Assembly (NCBI RefSeq): GCF_034720595.1
Contig: NZ_JAYESJ010000001.1
Location: 3,622,001-3,686,000 of the forward strand
Direction: 5' to 3'
Length of the DNA: 64,000 nucleotides
DNA from: Rhizobium sp. CC-YZS058
GTDB taxonomy: Bacteria > Pseudomonadota > Alphaproteobacteria > Rhizobiales > Rhizobiaceae
Shown: one piece after another, positions 33,692 through 46,177 of the stretch
Layout: the number at the start of each line of letters is the position of its first letter
How positions within the stretch are numbered: the stretch's first letter is position 1
Notes under the pieces: generated by a model
The model's database searches: none
What the model was told of the DNA's origin: nothing
Seen by the model: the letters and a program-made list of their open reading frames with translations, nothing else
Program-made: the position numbers and the translations under genes

Positions 33692-33949
33692 GCGTAATCT
33701 GGACCAGCATCGGCGCAAAGTCACGGGCTCAAGGGGTGCTTTCCCGCCGCATGCTTAATGCTCGAAAAGGGTCCAGCAGATGAGATTTTCGTCTAATCGA
33801 TTAATTTCCTGTCGCAGCGCAAACAGACTTGTGAAGGGTCCCGTCCCTCAGTAAAGCTCCGGGTCAACCACAATGTCGCGCGACGTCCGCGCATGCTGGC
33901 GCCTTTCATCATCGTCTTCGAAAGCCGCTGGCCTTTCCGTGAGGTTCCG

Positions 33950-34342
33950 ATGACGAATGTCACCAAAAATCGGCCGCTTTCGCCGCATCTGCAGATCTAC
34001 AAGCCGATCCCGACCATGGTCATGTCGATTGTGCATCGCATCACCGGCGGCGCGCTCTATTTCGGCACGATACTGGTTGCCTGGTGGCTGATCGCTGCGG
34101 CGAGCGGCCCCGCCTATTACGAGTGGGCAAGCTGGTTCTTCGGCTCGATCATCGGCCAGCTGATCCTGTTCGGCTATACCTGGGCGCTGGTGCATCACAT
34201 GTTCGGTGGCTTGCGCCATTTCATGTGGGACCTCGGTTATGGCTACGAGAAGGAATTCTCGACCAAACTCGCCATTGCCAATGCGGTCGGCTCCATCACC
34301 GTGACGATCCTGCTCTGGATCGTCGGCTACATCATCCGCTGA
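33950..34342 (+). CDS. sdhC: Succinate dehydrogenase cytochrome b556 subunit SdhC
   Basis: Membrane anchor of complex II, 130 aa, three transmembrane helices. [20 protein letters not shown] and the heme/quinone region [14 protein letters not shown] are diagnostic; the heme-ligand His lies in [16 protein letters not shown] at 33950 has GAGGTTCCG upstream; the longer upstream reading lacks family similarity. First gene of sdhCDAB, 13 bases before sdhD. Confidence 0.95.
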   Translation: MTNVTKNRPLSPHLQIYKPIPTMVMSIVHRITGGALYFGTILVAWWLIAAASGPAYYEWASWFFGSIIGQLILFGYTWALVHHMFGGLRHFMWDLGYGYEKEFSTKLAIANAVGSITVTILLWIVGYIIR

Positions 34343-34355
34343 GGAGGCGCGACCC

Positions 34356-34736
34356 ATGGATATGCGTACACCACTCGGCAAGGTCCGCGGCCTCGGCTCC
34401 GCCAGGGAAGGCACCGAGCATTTCTGGCGCCAGCGCCTGACGGGCGTCGCCAATGTGCCGCTGATCACCTTCTTCATCCTCTTCCTGCTCACCCATGCCG
34501 GCGCGCCCTATCCGGAGCTGATCGCCTCGCTCTCCAACCCCTTCGTGGCGGTGGTCATGGGCCTGGTCGTGCTCTCCGCGCTGATCCATATGCGCATCGG
34601 CATGCAGGTCATCATCGAGGACTATGTCCACGCCGAGGGCATCAAGGTCGTCCTCCTCATCCTCAACACATTCTTCCCGATCGTGGTTGGCGGCCTCTGT
34701 CTCTTCGCCATCCTCAAGGTCGCCTTTGCAGGATAA
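34356..34736 (+). CDS. sdhD: Succinate dehydrogenase hydrophobic membrane anchor SdhD
   Basis: Second membrane anchor of complex II, 126 aa, three helices. [20 protein letters not shown] at the N-terminus and the heme-ligand region [17 protein letters not shown] are characteristic. GAGGAGGCG lies upstream of the ATG. Followed by sdhA after 4 bases. Confidence 0.95.
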   Translation: MDMRTPLGKVRGLGSAREGTEHFWRQRLTGVANVPLITFFILFLLTHAGAPYPELIASLSNPFVAVVMGLVVLSALIHMRIGMQVIIEDYVHAEGIKVVLLILNTFFPIVVGGLCLFAILKVAFAG

Positions 34737-34740
34737 ACCC

Positions 34741-36582
34741 ATGGCATCGACTTCATCGCCGGCTCTGAACGGCAAGGCCTACACCTATGTCGACCATTCC
34801 TATGACGTGATCGTCGTCGGCGCCGGCGGCGCCGGGCTGCGGGCCACGCTCGGCATGGCCGAGCAGGGCTTCAAGACGGCCTGCATCACCAAGGTCTTCC
34901 CCACCCGCTCGCATACGGTCGCGGCACAGGGCGGCATCGCCGCCTCGCTGACCAACATGACGCCCGACTGCTGGCAGTGGCACCTCTACGACACCGTCAA
35001 GGGCTCCGACTGGCTGGGCGATGTCGACGCCATGCAATATCTCGCCATGGAAGCGCCCAAGGCGGTCTATGAGCTCGAGCATTACGGCGTCCCCTTCTCG
35101 CGCAACGAGGAAGGCAAGATCTATCAGCGCCCCTTCGGCGGCCACATGCAGAACTATGGCGAAGGCCCGCCGGTGCAGCGCACCTGCGCCGCCGCCGACC
35201 GCACGGGCCACGCGATCCTGCACACGCTCTACGGCCAGTCGCTGCGCAACAATGCCGAGTTCTTCATCGAATACTTCGCGCTCGATCTGATCATGGCGCC
35301 GGATGGCCGCTGCACCGGCGTTGTCGCCTGGTGCCTGGATGATGGCTCGATCCACCGCTTCAGCGCCAAGATGGTGGTTCTGGCGACCGGCGGCTATGGC
35401 CGCGCCTACTTCTCGGCCACCTCCGCCCATACCTGCACCGGCGATGGCGGCGGCATGATCGCGCGCGCCGGCCTGCCGCTGCAGGACATGGAATTCGTCC
35501 AGTTCCACCCGACCGGCATCTATGGCGCCGGCTGCCTGATCACCGAAGGCGCGCGCGGCGAAGGCGGCTATCTCGTCAATTCCGAAGGCGAGCGCTTTAT
35601 GGAGCGCTACGCGCCCTCCGCGAAGGATCTCGCCTCGCGCGATGTCGTCTCGCGCTGCATGACGATGGAAATCCGCGAAGGCCGCGGCGTCGGCAAGAGC
35701 AAGGACCACATCTTCCTGCATCTCGACCATCTCGACCCGGCCGTCCTGCATGAGCGCCTGCCCGGCATTTCCGAAAGCGCTAAGATCTTCGCCGGCGTCG
35801 ACGTGACGCGCGAGCCGATCCCGGTCCTGCCAACCGTGCATTACAATATGGGCGGCATTCCCACCAATTTCTGGGGCGAGGTGCTGAACGCCGATGGCGC
35901 CAATCCGGAACGTATCGCGCCCGGCCTGATGGCGGTCGGCGAAGCCGGCTGCGCCTCGGTGCACGGCGCCAACCGCCTCGGCTCGAACTCGCTGATCGAC
36001 CTCGTGGTCTTCGGCCGCGCCGCGGCGATCCGTGCCGCGGAGGTGATCGACCGGGCCAGCGCCGTGCCGACGCTTGATACGGCCGCCTGTGACCGGATCA
36101 TGGCTCGCTTTGACGGTCTGCGCCACTCGAGCGGCAGCACGCCGACGGCGGTGCTGCGCGAAAAGATGCAGCGCACGATGCAGGAAGACGCCGCCGTGTT
36201 CCGCACCCAGGAATCGCTCGAAAGCGGCTGCCGCCGCATGGACGCGATCTGGAAGGAAATGCCCGACATCAAGGTCACCGACCGTTCGATGATCTGGAAC
36301 TCCGACCTTGTGGAAACGCTGGAGCTGCACAATCTGATGGCCAATGCAATCACCACGATCTACGGCGCGGAAGCGCGCAAGGAGAGCCGTGGCTCGCATG
36401 CCCGCGAAGACTTCACGACCGGCCCCTTCGCCGGCCGCGACGACGAGAACTGGCGCAAGCACACGCTGTCCTGGGTGGACGACTCGGGCACCGTAAAGCT
36501 CGACTATCGCCCGGTGCACACGGAGCTGATCGCCGAGGGCATCGATCCGCAGAAGATCGCGCCGAAGGCTCGGGTTTATTGA
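34741..36582 (+). CDS. sdhA: Succinate dehydrogenase flavoprotein subunit SdhA
   Basis: Catalytic subunit of complex II, oxidising succinate to fumarate with covalent FAD; 613 aa. FAD motif [20 protein letters not shown], the FAD-linked His in [11 protein letters not shown], substrate residues in [15 protein letters not shown], active-site Arg in [12 protein letters not shown], and [10 protein letters not shown] are all present. ATG at 34741 starts just after sdhD. In contrast to the usual arrangement, a small antitoxin-like gene separates it from sdhB. Confidence 0.97.
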   Translation: MASTSSPALNGKAYTYVDHSYDVIVVGAGGAGLRATLGMAEQGFKTACITKVFPTRSHTVAAQGGIAASLTNMTPDCWQWHLYDTVKGSDWLGDVDAMQYLAMEAPKAVYELEHYGVPFSRNEEGKIYQRPFGGHMQNYGEGPPVQRTCAAADRTGHAILHTLYGQSLRNNAEFFIEYFALDLIMAPDGRCTGVVAWCLDDGSIHRFSAKMVVLATGGYGRAYFSATSAHTCTGDGGGMIARAGLPLQDMEFVQFHPTGIYGAGCLITEGARGEGGYLVNSEGERFMERYAPSAKDLASRDVVSRCMTMEIREGRGVGKSKDHIFLHLDHLDPAVLHERLPGISESAKIFAGVDVTREPIPVLPTVHYNMGGIPTNFWGEVLNADGANPERIAPGLMAVGEAGCASVHGANRLGSNSLIDLVVFGRAAAIRAAEVIDRASAVPTLDTAACDRIMARFDGLRHSSGSTPTAVLREKMQRTMQEDAAVFRTQESLESGCRRMDAIWKEMPDIKVTDRSMIWNSDLVETLELHNLMANAITTIYGAEARKESRGSHAREDFTTGPFAGRDDENWRKHTLSWVDDSGTVKLDYRPVHTELIAEGIDPQKIAPKARVY

Positions 36583-36623
36583 ACAGGTAGACGGCAAGGA
36601 CCGATTGATTGAGGACAAGCATC

Positions 36624-36857
36624 ATGGGCGACATGCGCATCACACTTGATGAGGCATTGCTGGTGCTGATTGAGAAGCGGGCGCGTTTGCAGAACCATTC
36701 GGTCGAGGATGAGGTTATCGAGCTGCTCAGGAAAGGCGTTGAGAAGCCGCGGGAGGAGACTCTCTACGAAGCTTCAATTCGCATTACGGCGATGACGCCC
36801 AGAGACGTTCAGCAGACCGACTCGCTCGAGATGCTGCGCGAAGACCGCGCACGGTGA
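36624..36857 (+). CDS. Orphan ribbon-helix-helix antitoxin-like protein (FitA/VapB type)
   Basis: 77-aa small protein. The N-terminal MRITLDEALLVLIEKRARL and SVEDEVIELLRKGVEK look like a FitA-type ribbon-helix-helix DNA-binding domain; the remaining residues (TLYEASIRITAMTPRD onward) form a short tail that could cover a toxin. No VapC/PIN or other toxin gene is adjacent. It is inserted between sdhA and sdhB, in the same direction. A weak GAGGACAAG precedes the ATG at 36624; ATG 36633 is an alternative. Base composition is lower in GC than the sdh genes, hinting at acquisition. Function unproven. Confidence 0.7.
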   Translation: MGDMRITLDEALLVLIEKRARLQNHSVEDEVIELLRKGVEKPREETLYEASIRITAMTPRDVQQTDSLEMLREDRAR

Positions 36858-36905
36858 CATTGGCGGATGCCGTTGCCCGCTTTGCAACGGGACAGGGAAA
36901 AGAAC

Positions 36906-37685
36906 ATGGTTGAATTAGCACTCCCCAAGAATTCCCAGATGACCGAAGGCAAGGTCTGGCCGAAGCCGGCCGGGGCGACGAGGACGCGCGAATTCCGCGT
37001 CTATCGCTGGAGCCCGGATGATGGAAAGAACCCGTCGATCGACACCTTCTTCATCGATGTCGATGATTGCGGGCCGATGGTGCTCGACGCGCTGCTCTAC
37101 ATCAAGAACAAGATCGACCCGACGCTGACGCTGCGTCGCTCCTGCCGCGAGGGGATCTGCGGGTCCTGCGCGATGAACATCGACGGCACCAATACGCTCG
37201 CCTGTACCAAGGGCATGGACGACGTGAAGGGGGCGGTGAAGGTCTATCCGCTGCCGCACATGCCGGTCGTCAAGGATCTCGTCCCCGACCTCACCAATTT
37301 CTACGCCCAGCACCGCTCGATCGAGCCCTGGCTGAAGACGGTATCGCCGACGCCTGCCAAGGAGTGGAAGCAGAGTCATGAAGACCGGCAGAAGCTCGAT
37401 GGGCTCTACGAGTGCATTCTCTGCGCCTGCTGTTCCACCTCCTGTCCGAGCTACTGGTGGAATGGCGACCGCTATCTCGGCCCCGCGGTTCTGCTGCAGG
37501 CCTATCGCTGGCTGATCGACAGCCGCGACGAGGCAAAGGGCGAGCGGCTGGACAATCTCGAAGATCCGTTCCGTCTCTATCGCTGCCACACCATCATGAA
37601 CTGCGCGCAGACCTGCCCCAAGGGCCTGAACCCGGCCAAGGCGATCGGCGAAATCAAGAAGATGATGGTCGAGCGGCGCGTTTGA
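36906..37685 (+). CDS. sdhB: Succinate dehydrogenase iron-sulfur subunit SdhB
   Basis: Electron-transfer subunit of complex II, 259 aa. [2Fe-2S] ligands in [16 protein letters not shown] and the later Cys of TLACTK; [4Fe-4S] and [3Fe-4S] ligands in [16 protein letters not shown] and [20 protein letters not shown] at 36906 (MVELALPKN). It lies 48 bases after the antitoxin-like gene and ends the sdh operon. Confidence 0.97.
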   Translation: MVELALPKNSQMTEGKVWPKPAGATRTREFRVYRWSPDDGKNPSIDTFFIDVDDCGPMVLDALLYIKNKIDPTLTLRRSCREGICGSCAMNIDGTNTLACTKGMDDVKGAVKVYPLPHMPVVKDLVPDLTNFYAQHRSIEPWLKTVSPTPAKEWKQSHEDRQKLDGLYECILCACCSTSCPSYWWNGDRYLGPAVLLQAYRWLIDSRDEAKGERLDNLEDPFRLYRCHTIMNCAQTCPKGLNPAKAIGEIKKMMVERRV

Positions 37686-37758
37686 GCGGAAAAGGCGCGG
37701 GATACGGGCAGAGTCGCAATCCTGCCACAGGAGCGAGCAAAGAGGCTTTTCGAGATTG

Positions 37759-37773
37759 TTAAAGCTCGATTAA
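37759..37773. promoter_or_regulatory. Candidate CtrA box upstream of the Omp19-like gene
   Basis: TTAA-AGCTCGA-TTAA, a perfect match to the CtrA consensus TTAA-N7-TTAA, 63 bases upstream of the start codon. Nearly identical to the box ahead of ftsK (58264-58278), including the flanking CCAT. Confidence 0.6.
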
Positions 37774-37835
37774 CCATATTGGCGGCTATATCTGCTCGCA
37801 CAGGTACATCAACGCGAGACGACCGGGAGTTTGGC

Positions 37836-38381
37836 ATGCGGGTTTCATATGTTGCAGCTGGTTTGGTGGCGGTTCTTGCCCTTTCCGGATGCCAGCGCAC
37901 CGCGATGAGCGACTTCAACACCGCGCCTGCCCCGGCCCCGCTTCAGGCGCAGCCGGTTCCCTCGGTGTCCGGCAGCGCCCTGCCGCCGCCGGCTGCCGCC
38001 GATGCCTCGCAGTTTCCGGCGGCCCCCGTCAGCCAGCAGGCCTCGCTCGGTCAGCCGGGCGCGCCCGGTGCGGCGGCTGCAGCGCCGCCTGCGGCCTCGC
38101 TGGACGTGAAGAAGGAAGCCATGGTCGGCAACTGGCGCGTCGGCAATGCCGGTGCCTCGTGCGACATGTTCCTGACGCTGACCAATCTCGGCTCCGGCTC
38201 GCGCGGCGGCACGCGCGGCTGCGCGGGCGAGCTGACGCAGATGGGCTCTTGGGAAGTGGCCGGCAAGCAGGTCGTCCTGAAGGACCGCGACGGCAACGCC
38301 ATCGCCCGGCTCTACAAGACCGCCGACAACCGCTTCGACGGCTCCACCAATTCCGGCCAGACCGTGAGCCTGAGCCGCTGA
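37836..38381 (+). CDS. Omp19-like lipoprotein with AprI/Inh protease-inhibitor domain
   Basis: 181-aa outer-membrane lipoprotein. The lipobox is LALSGC (Cys22). A Pro/Ala/Gln-rich linker (residues 30-95) leads to the Inh-type beta-barrel: [20 protein letters not shown], the paired Cys of [15 protein letters not shown], and the closing [16 protein letters not shown]. This layout and the last lines closely resemble Brucella Omp19, which inhibits host and bacterial proteases; the role here is by analogy. ATG at 37836 has GGGAG upstream. A candidate CtrA box precedes it. Confidence 0.85.
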   Translation: MRVSYVAAGLVAVLALSGCQRTAMSDFNTAPAPAPLQAQPVPSVSGSALPPPAAADASQFPAAPVSQQASLGQPGAPGAAAAAPPAASLDVKKEAMVGNWRVGNAGASCDMFLTLTNLGSGSRGGTRGCAGELTQMGSWEVAGKQVVLKDRDGNAIARLYKTADNRFDGSTNSGQTVSLSR

Positions 38382-38468
38382 GACCGGCGCGGCCGGCCGG
38401 ATGATCCGGTCGGCATTGATGCCTCCCTGCACGGCGTTCAGCCGGGGAAGGCCAGACGAGGCTGATCC

Positions 38469-39623
38469 GTGCCCCATCAGGAAGAGAAGATCGCCCGCCG
38501 CCTCGAAGCCATGATCGAGGCCGGCACCCTGCAGCGCGACCCTGCCCAGCTGCAGATCGCCGCCCGGCTCGACCGCCTGGCGGTCGCGCTGGCCGGAAAC
38601 CGTGCGCAGCGCAAGTCCAACGCGCTTGGCTGGCTCTTTGCTTCCAAGCGCGAGCAACAGCCGCCGCTCAAGGGCCTTTACCTGCATGGCGGTGTCGGCC
38701 GCGGCAAGACCATGCTGATGGACCTGTTCTTCGAGACGGTGCCCATCGAGCGCAAGCGCCGCGCCCATTTTCACGAATTCATGGCCGATGTGCAGGACCG
38801 CATCGCGCACCATCGCCAGAAGCTGAAGGATGGCGAGACAAAGCAGGCCGATCCCATGCCGCCGATCGCGGCAGAGATCTACGGCGAGTCGCGGCTTCTC
38901 TGTTTCGACGAGTTCTCGGTGACGGATATCGCGGATGCGATGATCCTTTCGCGTCTCTTCGGCGAACTGTTCCGCAGGGGCTGCGTGCTCGTCGCCACCT
39001 CCAATGTCGAGCCCAGCAATCTCTACAAGGACGGGCTGAACCGCGGCCTCTTCCTTCCCTTCATCGATGTGCTGCGCGCCCATACCGATGTCATCTCCCT
39101 CGATACGACCACCGACTACCGGCTGCTGAAGACCAGCGGCCTGCCTGTCTGGTCCTCTCCACTGGGGCCGGAGGCGGATCGGGCGATCGAGACCGCGTGG
39201 CAGCACGCGACGGCCGGTCGCAGCGCTGCGCCCGCCGAGATTGCCTTTCGCGGTCGCACGATTGCTATACCGATGGCGGCCGGGCCCTGTGCGCGCTTTC
39301 AATTTTCCGACCTGTGCGAGCGCCCCCTGGCCGCAGCGGATTATCTCGCCATCCTGGAGCGCTACCGGACGCTGTTCGTTGAGAACATCCCGGTTCTCGA
39401 TGCGAACCGACGCAACGAGACGAAGCGGTTCATCCTTCTGATCGACACGATCTATGATGCCGGCGCTCGCCTGTTCGCCTCCGCCGCCGCTCGTCCGGAG
39501 GCGCTGCTCGCCACCCGCCGCGGCACCGAAGGCTTCGAGTTCGATCGCACCGTTTCGCGCCTGATCGAGATCCAGAGCGAAGACTACGCGCAAGCAACGC
39601 GTCCCAAAATGTCTGATTCATGA
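38469..39623 (+). CDS. zapE: ZapE/AFG1-family ATPase
   Basis: 384-aa AAA-type ATPase of the ZapE (AFG1) family, linked to Z-ring dynamics in bacteria and to membrane protein turnover in mitochondria. Walker A is [17 protein letters not shown], followed by [15 protein letters not shown], Walker [19 protein letters not shown] and sensor [18 protein letters not shown]. Starts at GTG (38469) with GAGG seven bases upstream. Its place between the sdh genes and mdh is the common rhizobial order. A small hairpin follows its stop. Confidence 0.92.
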   Translation: MPHQEEKIARRLEAMIEAGTLQRDPAQLQIAARLDRLAVALAGNRAQRKSNALGWLFASKREQQPPLKGLYLHGGVGRGKTMLMDLFFETVPIERKRRAHFHEFMADVQDRIAHHRQKLKDGETKQADPMPPIAAEIYGESRLLCFDEFSVTDIADAMILSRLFGELFRRGCVLVATSNVEPSNLYKDGLNRGLFLPFIDVLRAHTDVISLDTTTDYRLLKTSGLPVWSSPLGPEADRAIETAWQHATAGRSAAPAEIAFRGRTIAIPMAAGPCARFQFSDLCERPLAAADYLAILERYRTLFVENIPVLDANRRNETKRFILLIDTIYDAGARLFASAAARPEALLATRRGTEGFEFDRTVSRLIEIQSEDYAQATRPKMSDS

Positions 39624-39630
39624 CGCAAAG

Positions 39631-39655
39631 TCTTACCTTTACGTAAGAATTTTTC
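39631..39655 (+). terminator. Weak hairpin terminator after zapE
   Basis: TCTTAC/GTAAGA 6-bp stem with a 6-base loop followed by ATTTTT. Short, but the T-run suggests partial termination before mdh. Confidence 0.4.
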
Positions 39656-39675
39656 GATCTAAACGATTGAAAACA

Positions 39676-40775
<1,100 letters not shown>

Positions 40776-40799
40776 GCCAGAACAGGACCAGTCTTTCCC

Positions 40800-41996
<1,197 letters not shown>

Positions 41997-42001
41997 TTGC
42001 C

Positions 42002-42904
42002 ATGTCTATCCTGATCAACAAAGACACCAAGATCCTCGTCCAGGGTCTGACCGGCAAGACCGGCACCTTCCACACCGAGCAGGCGCTCGCCTATCACGGC
42101 ACGAAGATGGTCGGCGGCATCAACCCGAAGAAGGGCGGCGAGACCTGGGAAGGCTCCAAGGGTGAAACCCTGCCGATCTTCGCGACCGTTGCCGAAGGCA
42201 AGGAACGGACCGGGGCCGATGCCTCGGTCATCTACGTCCCGCCGGCTGGCGCGGCAGCGGCGATCATCGAGGCGATCGAAGCCGAGATCGGCCTGATCGT
42301 CTGCATTACCGAAGGCATTCCGGTGGCCGACATGGTCAAGGTCAAGGCGCGGCTGGATGCCTCCAAGTCGCGGCTGATCGGCCCGAACTGCCCGGGCGTT
42401 CTCACCCCGAACGAATGCAAGATCGGCATCATGCCGGGCAACATCTTCAAGAAGGGCTCCGTCGGCGTCCTGTCGCGCTCCGGCACACTGACCTATGAGG
42501 CGGTCTTCCAGACCTCCAACGAAGGTCTCGGTCAGACGACGGCCGTCGGCATCGGCGGCGACCCGGTCAAGGGCACTGAGTTCATCGACGTGCTCGAGAT
42601 GTTCCTGGCCGACGACGAGACGCAGTCGATCATCATGATCGGCGAGATCGGCGGCTCGGCGGAAGAAGATGCCGCCCAGTTCCTGAAGGACGAAGCCAAG
42701 CGCGGCCGCAAGAAGCCGATGGTCGGTTTCATCGCCGGCCGCACGGCTCCTCCCGGCCGCACCATGGGCCATGCCGGCGCCGTGATTTCCGGCGGCAAGG
42801 GTGGCGCGGAAGACAAGATCGCCGCCATGGAATCAGCCGGCATCCGCGTCTCCCCTTCCCCGGCGCGCCTCGGCAAGACGCTGGTCGAGGTCCTCAAGGG
42901 CTGA
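42002..42904 (+). CDS. sucD: Succinyl-CoA synthetase alpha subunit SucD
   Basis: 300-aa subunit that binds CoA and carries the phosphohistidine ([19 protein letters not shown]). [20 protein letters not shown] is the CoA-binding start; [21 protein letters not shown] and [11 protein letters not shown] are conserved. A perfect hairpin lies 17 bases after its stop, before sucA. Confidence 0.97.
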   Translation: MSILINKDTKILVQGLTGKTGTFHTEQALAYHGTKMVGGINPKKGGETWEGSKGETLPIFATVAEGKERTGADASVIYVPPAGAAAAIIEAIEAEIGLIVCITEGIPVADMVKVKARLDASKSRLIGPNCPGVLTPNECKIGIMPGNIFKKGSVGVLSRSGTLTYEAVFQTSNEGLGQTTAVGIGGDPVKGTEFIDVLEMFLADDETQSIIMIGEIGGSAEEDAAQFLKDEAKRGRKKPMVGFIAGRTAPPGRTMGHAGAVISGGKGGAEDKIAAMESAGIRVSPSPARLGKTLVEVLKG

Positions 42905-42920
42905 CGAACACGAAAGGCTG

Positions 42921-42947
42921 AACGGCCGGTGCTTGGCACCGGCCGTT
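42921..42947 (+). terminator. Strong hairpin between sucD and sucA
   Basis: Perfect 12-bp stem AACGGCCGGTGC/GCACCGGCCGTT with a TTG loop, followed by TCCGCCCC. Very GC-rich with a short T-run; it may terminate or attenuate transcription from mdh-sucCD into sucAB. The rest of the 229-bp gap holds no gene I can support; sucA has its own GAGGAAAC ribosome site. Confidence 0.6.
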
Positions 42948-43133
42948 TCCGCCCCATTTTGGAGCAGGGGCGAACGGGCCGATGGCCCGCGCGAGCGGCT
43001 CCGCCAAGTATGCAAGGCGTCGCGCAGGGAAAGGATGGCCCCTGCTGACAATGACACGAGGCCAGCTCCGGACGACGAACGTCGGGGCGCATCCGACAAG
43101 TCAGGAGGCGGACGGCGAGGTCCGCGAGGAAAC

Positions 43134-46130
43134 ATGGCAAGGCAAGAGGCCAACGAGCAATTCCAGCTGACGTCGTTTCTGGACGGCGCCAATGCGAGCT
43201 ATATCGAGCAGCTCTATGCGCGCTACGAAACCGACCCCTCGTCGGTTTCCGGCGAGTGGCAGTCCTTCTTCAAGGCACTGGCTGACAATCCCGAGGACGT
43301 GGTGAAGGCTGCCAAGGGCGCCTCCTGGAAGAAGGCCCACTGGCCCGCCACGCCGCGCGACGAGCTGACCTCGGCGCTGGATGGCGATTGGGGCACGGTC
43401 GAGAAGGTCGTCGAGAAGAAGGTCAAGGCGAAGGCCGAGGAAAAGGCAGCCGCCACCGGCGTTGCCGCCTCTCCAGAAGACGTCCACCAGGCAACGCGCG
43501 ATTCGATCCGCGCCCTCATGCTGATCCGCGCCTACCGCATGCGCGGCCATCTTCATGCCAAGCTCGACCCGCTCGGCATCGCCGCGCCGGTGGACGACTA
43601 TCACGAGCTGTCCCCCTCCAATTATGGCTTCGGCCCGGAGGACATGGACCGCAAGATCTTCCTCGATAACGTGCTCGGCATGGATTACGCCACGATGCGC
43701 GAGATCATCGAGATTCTCGAGCGGACCTATTGCTCGACGCTCGGCGTCGAGTTCATGCATATTTCCGATCCGGAGATCAAAGGCTGGATCCAGGCGCGCA
43801 TCGAAGGGCCGGGCAAGGCCGTCGACTTCACGCCCGAGGGCAAGAAGGCGATCCTGCAGAAGCTGATCGAGGCCGAAGGGTTCGAGCAGTTCATCGACGT
43901 CAAGTACAAGGGCACCAAGCGCTTCGGTCTCGACGGCGGCGAAGCGCTGATCCCGGCGCTCGAGCAGATCATCAAGCGCGGCGGCCAGGAAGGGCTCGAA
44001 CAGATCGTTCTTGGCATGGCCCACCGCGGCCGCCTGAACGTGCTGACCAACGTCATGGGCAAGCCGCACCGCGCCGTGTTCCACGAGTTCAAGGGCGGTT
44101 CCTATGCGCCGGACGACGTGGAAGGTTCGGGCGACGTGAAGTATCACCTCGGCGCCTCGTCCGACCGCGAGTTCGACGGCAACAAGGTGCATCTGTCGCT
44201 GACGGCCAACCCCTCGCATCTCGAAATCGTCAACCCGGTCGTCATGGGCAAGGCGCGCGCCAAGCAGGACCAGCTGGCCAAGGTCTGGGAAGGCGATATC
44301 ATTCCGCTCAAGGAGCGCTCCAAGGTTCTGCCGCTGCTGCTGCACGGCGATGCGGCCTTTGCGGGCCAGGGCGTCACGGCCGAAATCCTTGGCCTCTCCG
44401 GCCTGCGCGGCCACCGCGTCGGCGGCACCGTGCATTTCATCATCAACAACCAGATCGGCTTCACCACCAATCCGGCCTTCTCGCGCTCCTCGCCCTATCC
44501 GTCCGACATGGCGAAGATGATCGAGGCGCCGATCTTCCATGTGAACGGCGACGATCCGCAAGCGGTGACCTATGCCGCCAAGATCGCCATCGAATTCCGC
44601 ATGAAGTTCCACAAGCCGGTGGTCGTGGACATGTTCTGCTACCGCCGCTTCGGCCACAATGAAGGCGACGAGCCCGCCTTCACCCAGCCGAAGATGTACA
44701 AGGTGATTCGCAGCCACAAGACCGTCGTCAGCCTCTATGCCGCCCGGCTGATCGAGGAAGGCCTCCTCACCGAAGGCGAAGTCGAGAAGATGAAGGCCGA
44801 TTGGCGGGCCCGCCTCGAACAGGAGTTCGAGGCGGGCCAGTCCTACAAGCCGAACAAGGCCGACTGGCTGGACGGCGCCTGGTCCGGCCTGCGCGCCGCC
44901 GACAATCAGGACGAACAGCGCCGCGGCAAGACCTCGGTGCCGATGAAGAGCCTGAAGGAAATCGGCCGCAAGCTCGCGACCGTGCCGGAGGGCTTCAATG
45001 TCCACCGCACGATCCAGCGCTTCATGGACAACCGCGCCCAGATGGTGGAAACCGGCGAAGGGATCGACTGGGCGATGGCCGAGGCGCTGGCTTTCGGCTC
45101 GCTCGCGGTCGAAGGCACCAAGATCCGCCTGTCCGGCCAGGATTGCGAACGCGGCACCTTCTCGCAGCGCCACTCGGTTCTCTACGATCAGGAAACCGAG
45201 GAGCGCTATATCCCGCTCGCCAATCTTTCGCCGAGCCAGGCGCGCTACGAGGTCATCAATTCGATGCTCTCGGAAGAAGCGGTGCTCGGCTTCGAATATG
45301 GCTATTCGCTTGCCCGCCCGAATGCGCTGACGCTGTGGGAAGCCCAGTTCGGCGACTTCGCCAACGGCGCCCAGGTGGTGTTCGATCAGTTCATCTCGTC
45401 GGGCGAACGCAAGTGGCTGCGCATGTCCGGTCTCGTCTGCCTCCTGCCGCATGGCTATGAGGGTCAGGGTCCGGAACATTCCTCCGCCCGTCTGGAGCGC
45501 TGGCTGCAGATGTGCGCCGAGGACAATATGCAGGTCGCCAATGTCACTACGCCGGCGAACTATTTCCACATCCTGCGCCGCCAGGTGAAGCGCGACTTCC
45601 GCAAGCCGCTGATCATGATGACGCCCAAGTCCCTGCTGCGCCACAAGCGGGCTGTCTCCAGCCTGTCGGAAATGGCCGGCGAGACCTCGTTCCACCGCCT
45701 GCTGTGGGACGATGCCGAGGTGATCAAGGACGGTCCGATCAAGCTGCAGAAGGACGCCAAGATCCGCCGCGTCGTGCTGTGCACCGGCAAGGTCTATTAC
45801 GACCTTCTGGAAGAGCGCGAAAAGCGGGGCATCGACGACATCTACCTGCTGCGCATCGAGCAGCTCTATCCCTTCCCGGCCAAGGCGCTCATCAACGAGC
45901 TCTCGCGCTTCCGCCATGCGGAAATGGTCTGGTGCCAGGAAGAGCCGAAGAACATGGGCGCCTGGTCCTTCATCGACCCCTATCTGGAGTGGGTGCTGGC
46001 CCATATCGACGCCAAGTATCAGCGCGTGCGCTATACCGGCCGTCCCGCAGCCGCTTCGCCGGCCACGGGCCTGATGTCGAAGCACCTCGCCCAGCTCGCC
46101 GCCTTCCTGGAAGATGCGCTCGGGGGCTGA
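43134..46130 (+). CDS. sucA: 2-oxoglutarate dehydrogenase E1 component SucA
   Basis: Thiamine-diphosphate-dependent decarboxylase of the 2-oxoglutarate dehydrogenase complex; 998 aa. The N-terminal E2-binding peptide is FLDGANASYIEQLYARYETD; later landmarks are VLGMAHRGRLNVLTNVMGKP, the ThDP motif GDAAFAGQGVTAE to INNQIGFTTNP, FCYRRFGHNEGDEPAFTQP and LPHGYEGQGPEHSSARLERW. ATG at 43134 with GAGGAAAC upstream; in-frame sequence further up is not homologous. sucB follows after 47 bases. Confidence 0.97.
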   Translation: MARQEANEQFQLTSFLDGANASYIEQLYARYETDPSSVSGEWQSFFKALADNPEDVVKAAKGASWKKAHWPATPRDELTSALDGDWGTVEKVVEKKVKAKAEEKAAATGVAASPEDVHQATRDSIRALMLIRAYRMRGHLHAKLDPLGIAAPVDDYHELSPSNYGFGPEDMDRKIFLDNVLGMDYATMREIIEILERTYCSTLGVEFMHISDPEIKGWIQARIEGPGKAVDFTPEGKKAILQKLIEAEGFEQFIDVKYKGTKRFGLDGGEALIPALEQIIKRGGQEGLEQIVLGMAHRGRLNVLTNVMGKPHRAVFHEFKGGSYAPDDVEGSGDVKYHLGASSDREFDGNKVHLSLTANPSHLEIVNPVVMGKARAKQDQLAKVWEGDIIPLKERSKVLPLLLHGDAAFAGQGVTAEILGLSGLRGHRVGGTVHFIINNQIGFTTNPAFSRSSPYPSDMAKMIEAPIFHVNGDDPQAVTYAAKIAIEFRMKFHKPVVVDMFCYRRFGHNEGDEPAFTQPKMYKVIRSHKTVVSLYAARLIEEGLLTEGEVEKMKADWRARLEQEFEAGQSYKPNKADWLDGAWSGLRAADNQDEQRRGKTSVPMKSLKEIGRKLATVPEGFNVHRTIQRFMDNRAQMVETGEGIDWAMAEALAFGSLAVEGTKIRLSGQDCERGTFSQRHSVLYDQETEERYIPLANLSPSQARYEVINSMLSEEAVLGFEYGYSLARPNALTLWEAQFGDFANGAQVVFDQFISSGERKWLRMSGLVCLLPHGYEGQGPEHSSARLERWLQMCAEDNMQVANVTTPANYFHILRRQVKRDFRKPLIMMTPKSLLRHKRAVSSLSEMAGETSFHRLLWDDAEVIKDGPIKLQKDAKIRRVVLCTGKVYYDLLEEREKRGIDDIYLLRIEQLYPFPAKALINELSRFRHAEMVWCQEEPKNMGAWSFIDPYLEWVLAHIDAKYQRVRYTGRPAAASPATGLMSKHLAQLAAFLEDALGG

Positions 46131-46177
46131 TGAAGCCCCTCTGCCTGCCCCCGAACGATTGATAACGGACGAACATC

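Noticed and set aside
33780..33812. CtrA-like box upstream of sdhC (CTAATCGATTAAT)
   Set aside because: Only one TTAA half is present and spacing is wrong for TTAA-N7-TTAA.
43101..46085. Very long open frame (994 codons) antisense to sucA
   Set aside because: It is the mirror of a high-GC coding region, where the opposite strand often lacks stops; its translation is rich in Arg, His, Leu and Gly with no domain. sucA is unambiguous.
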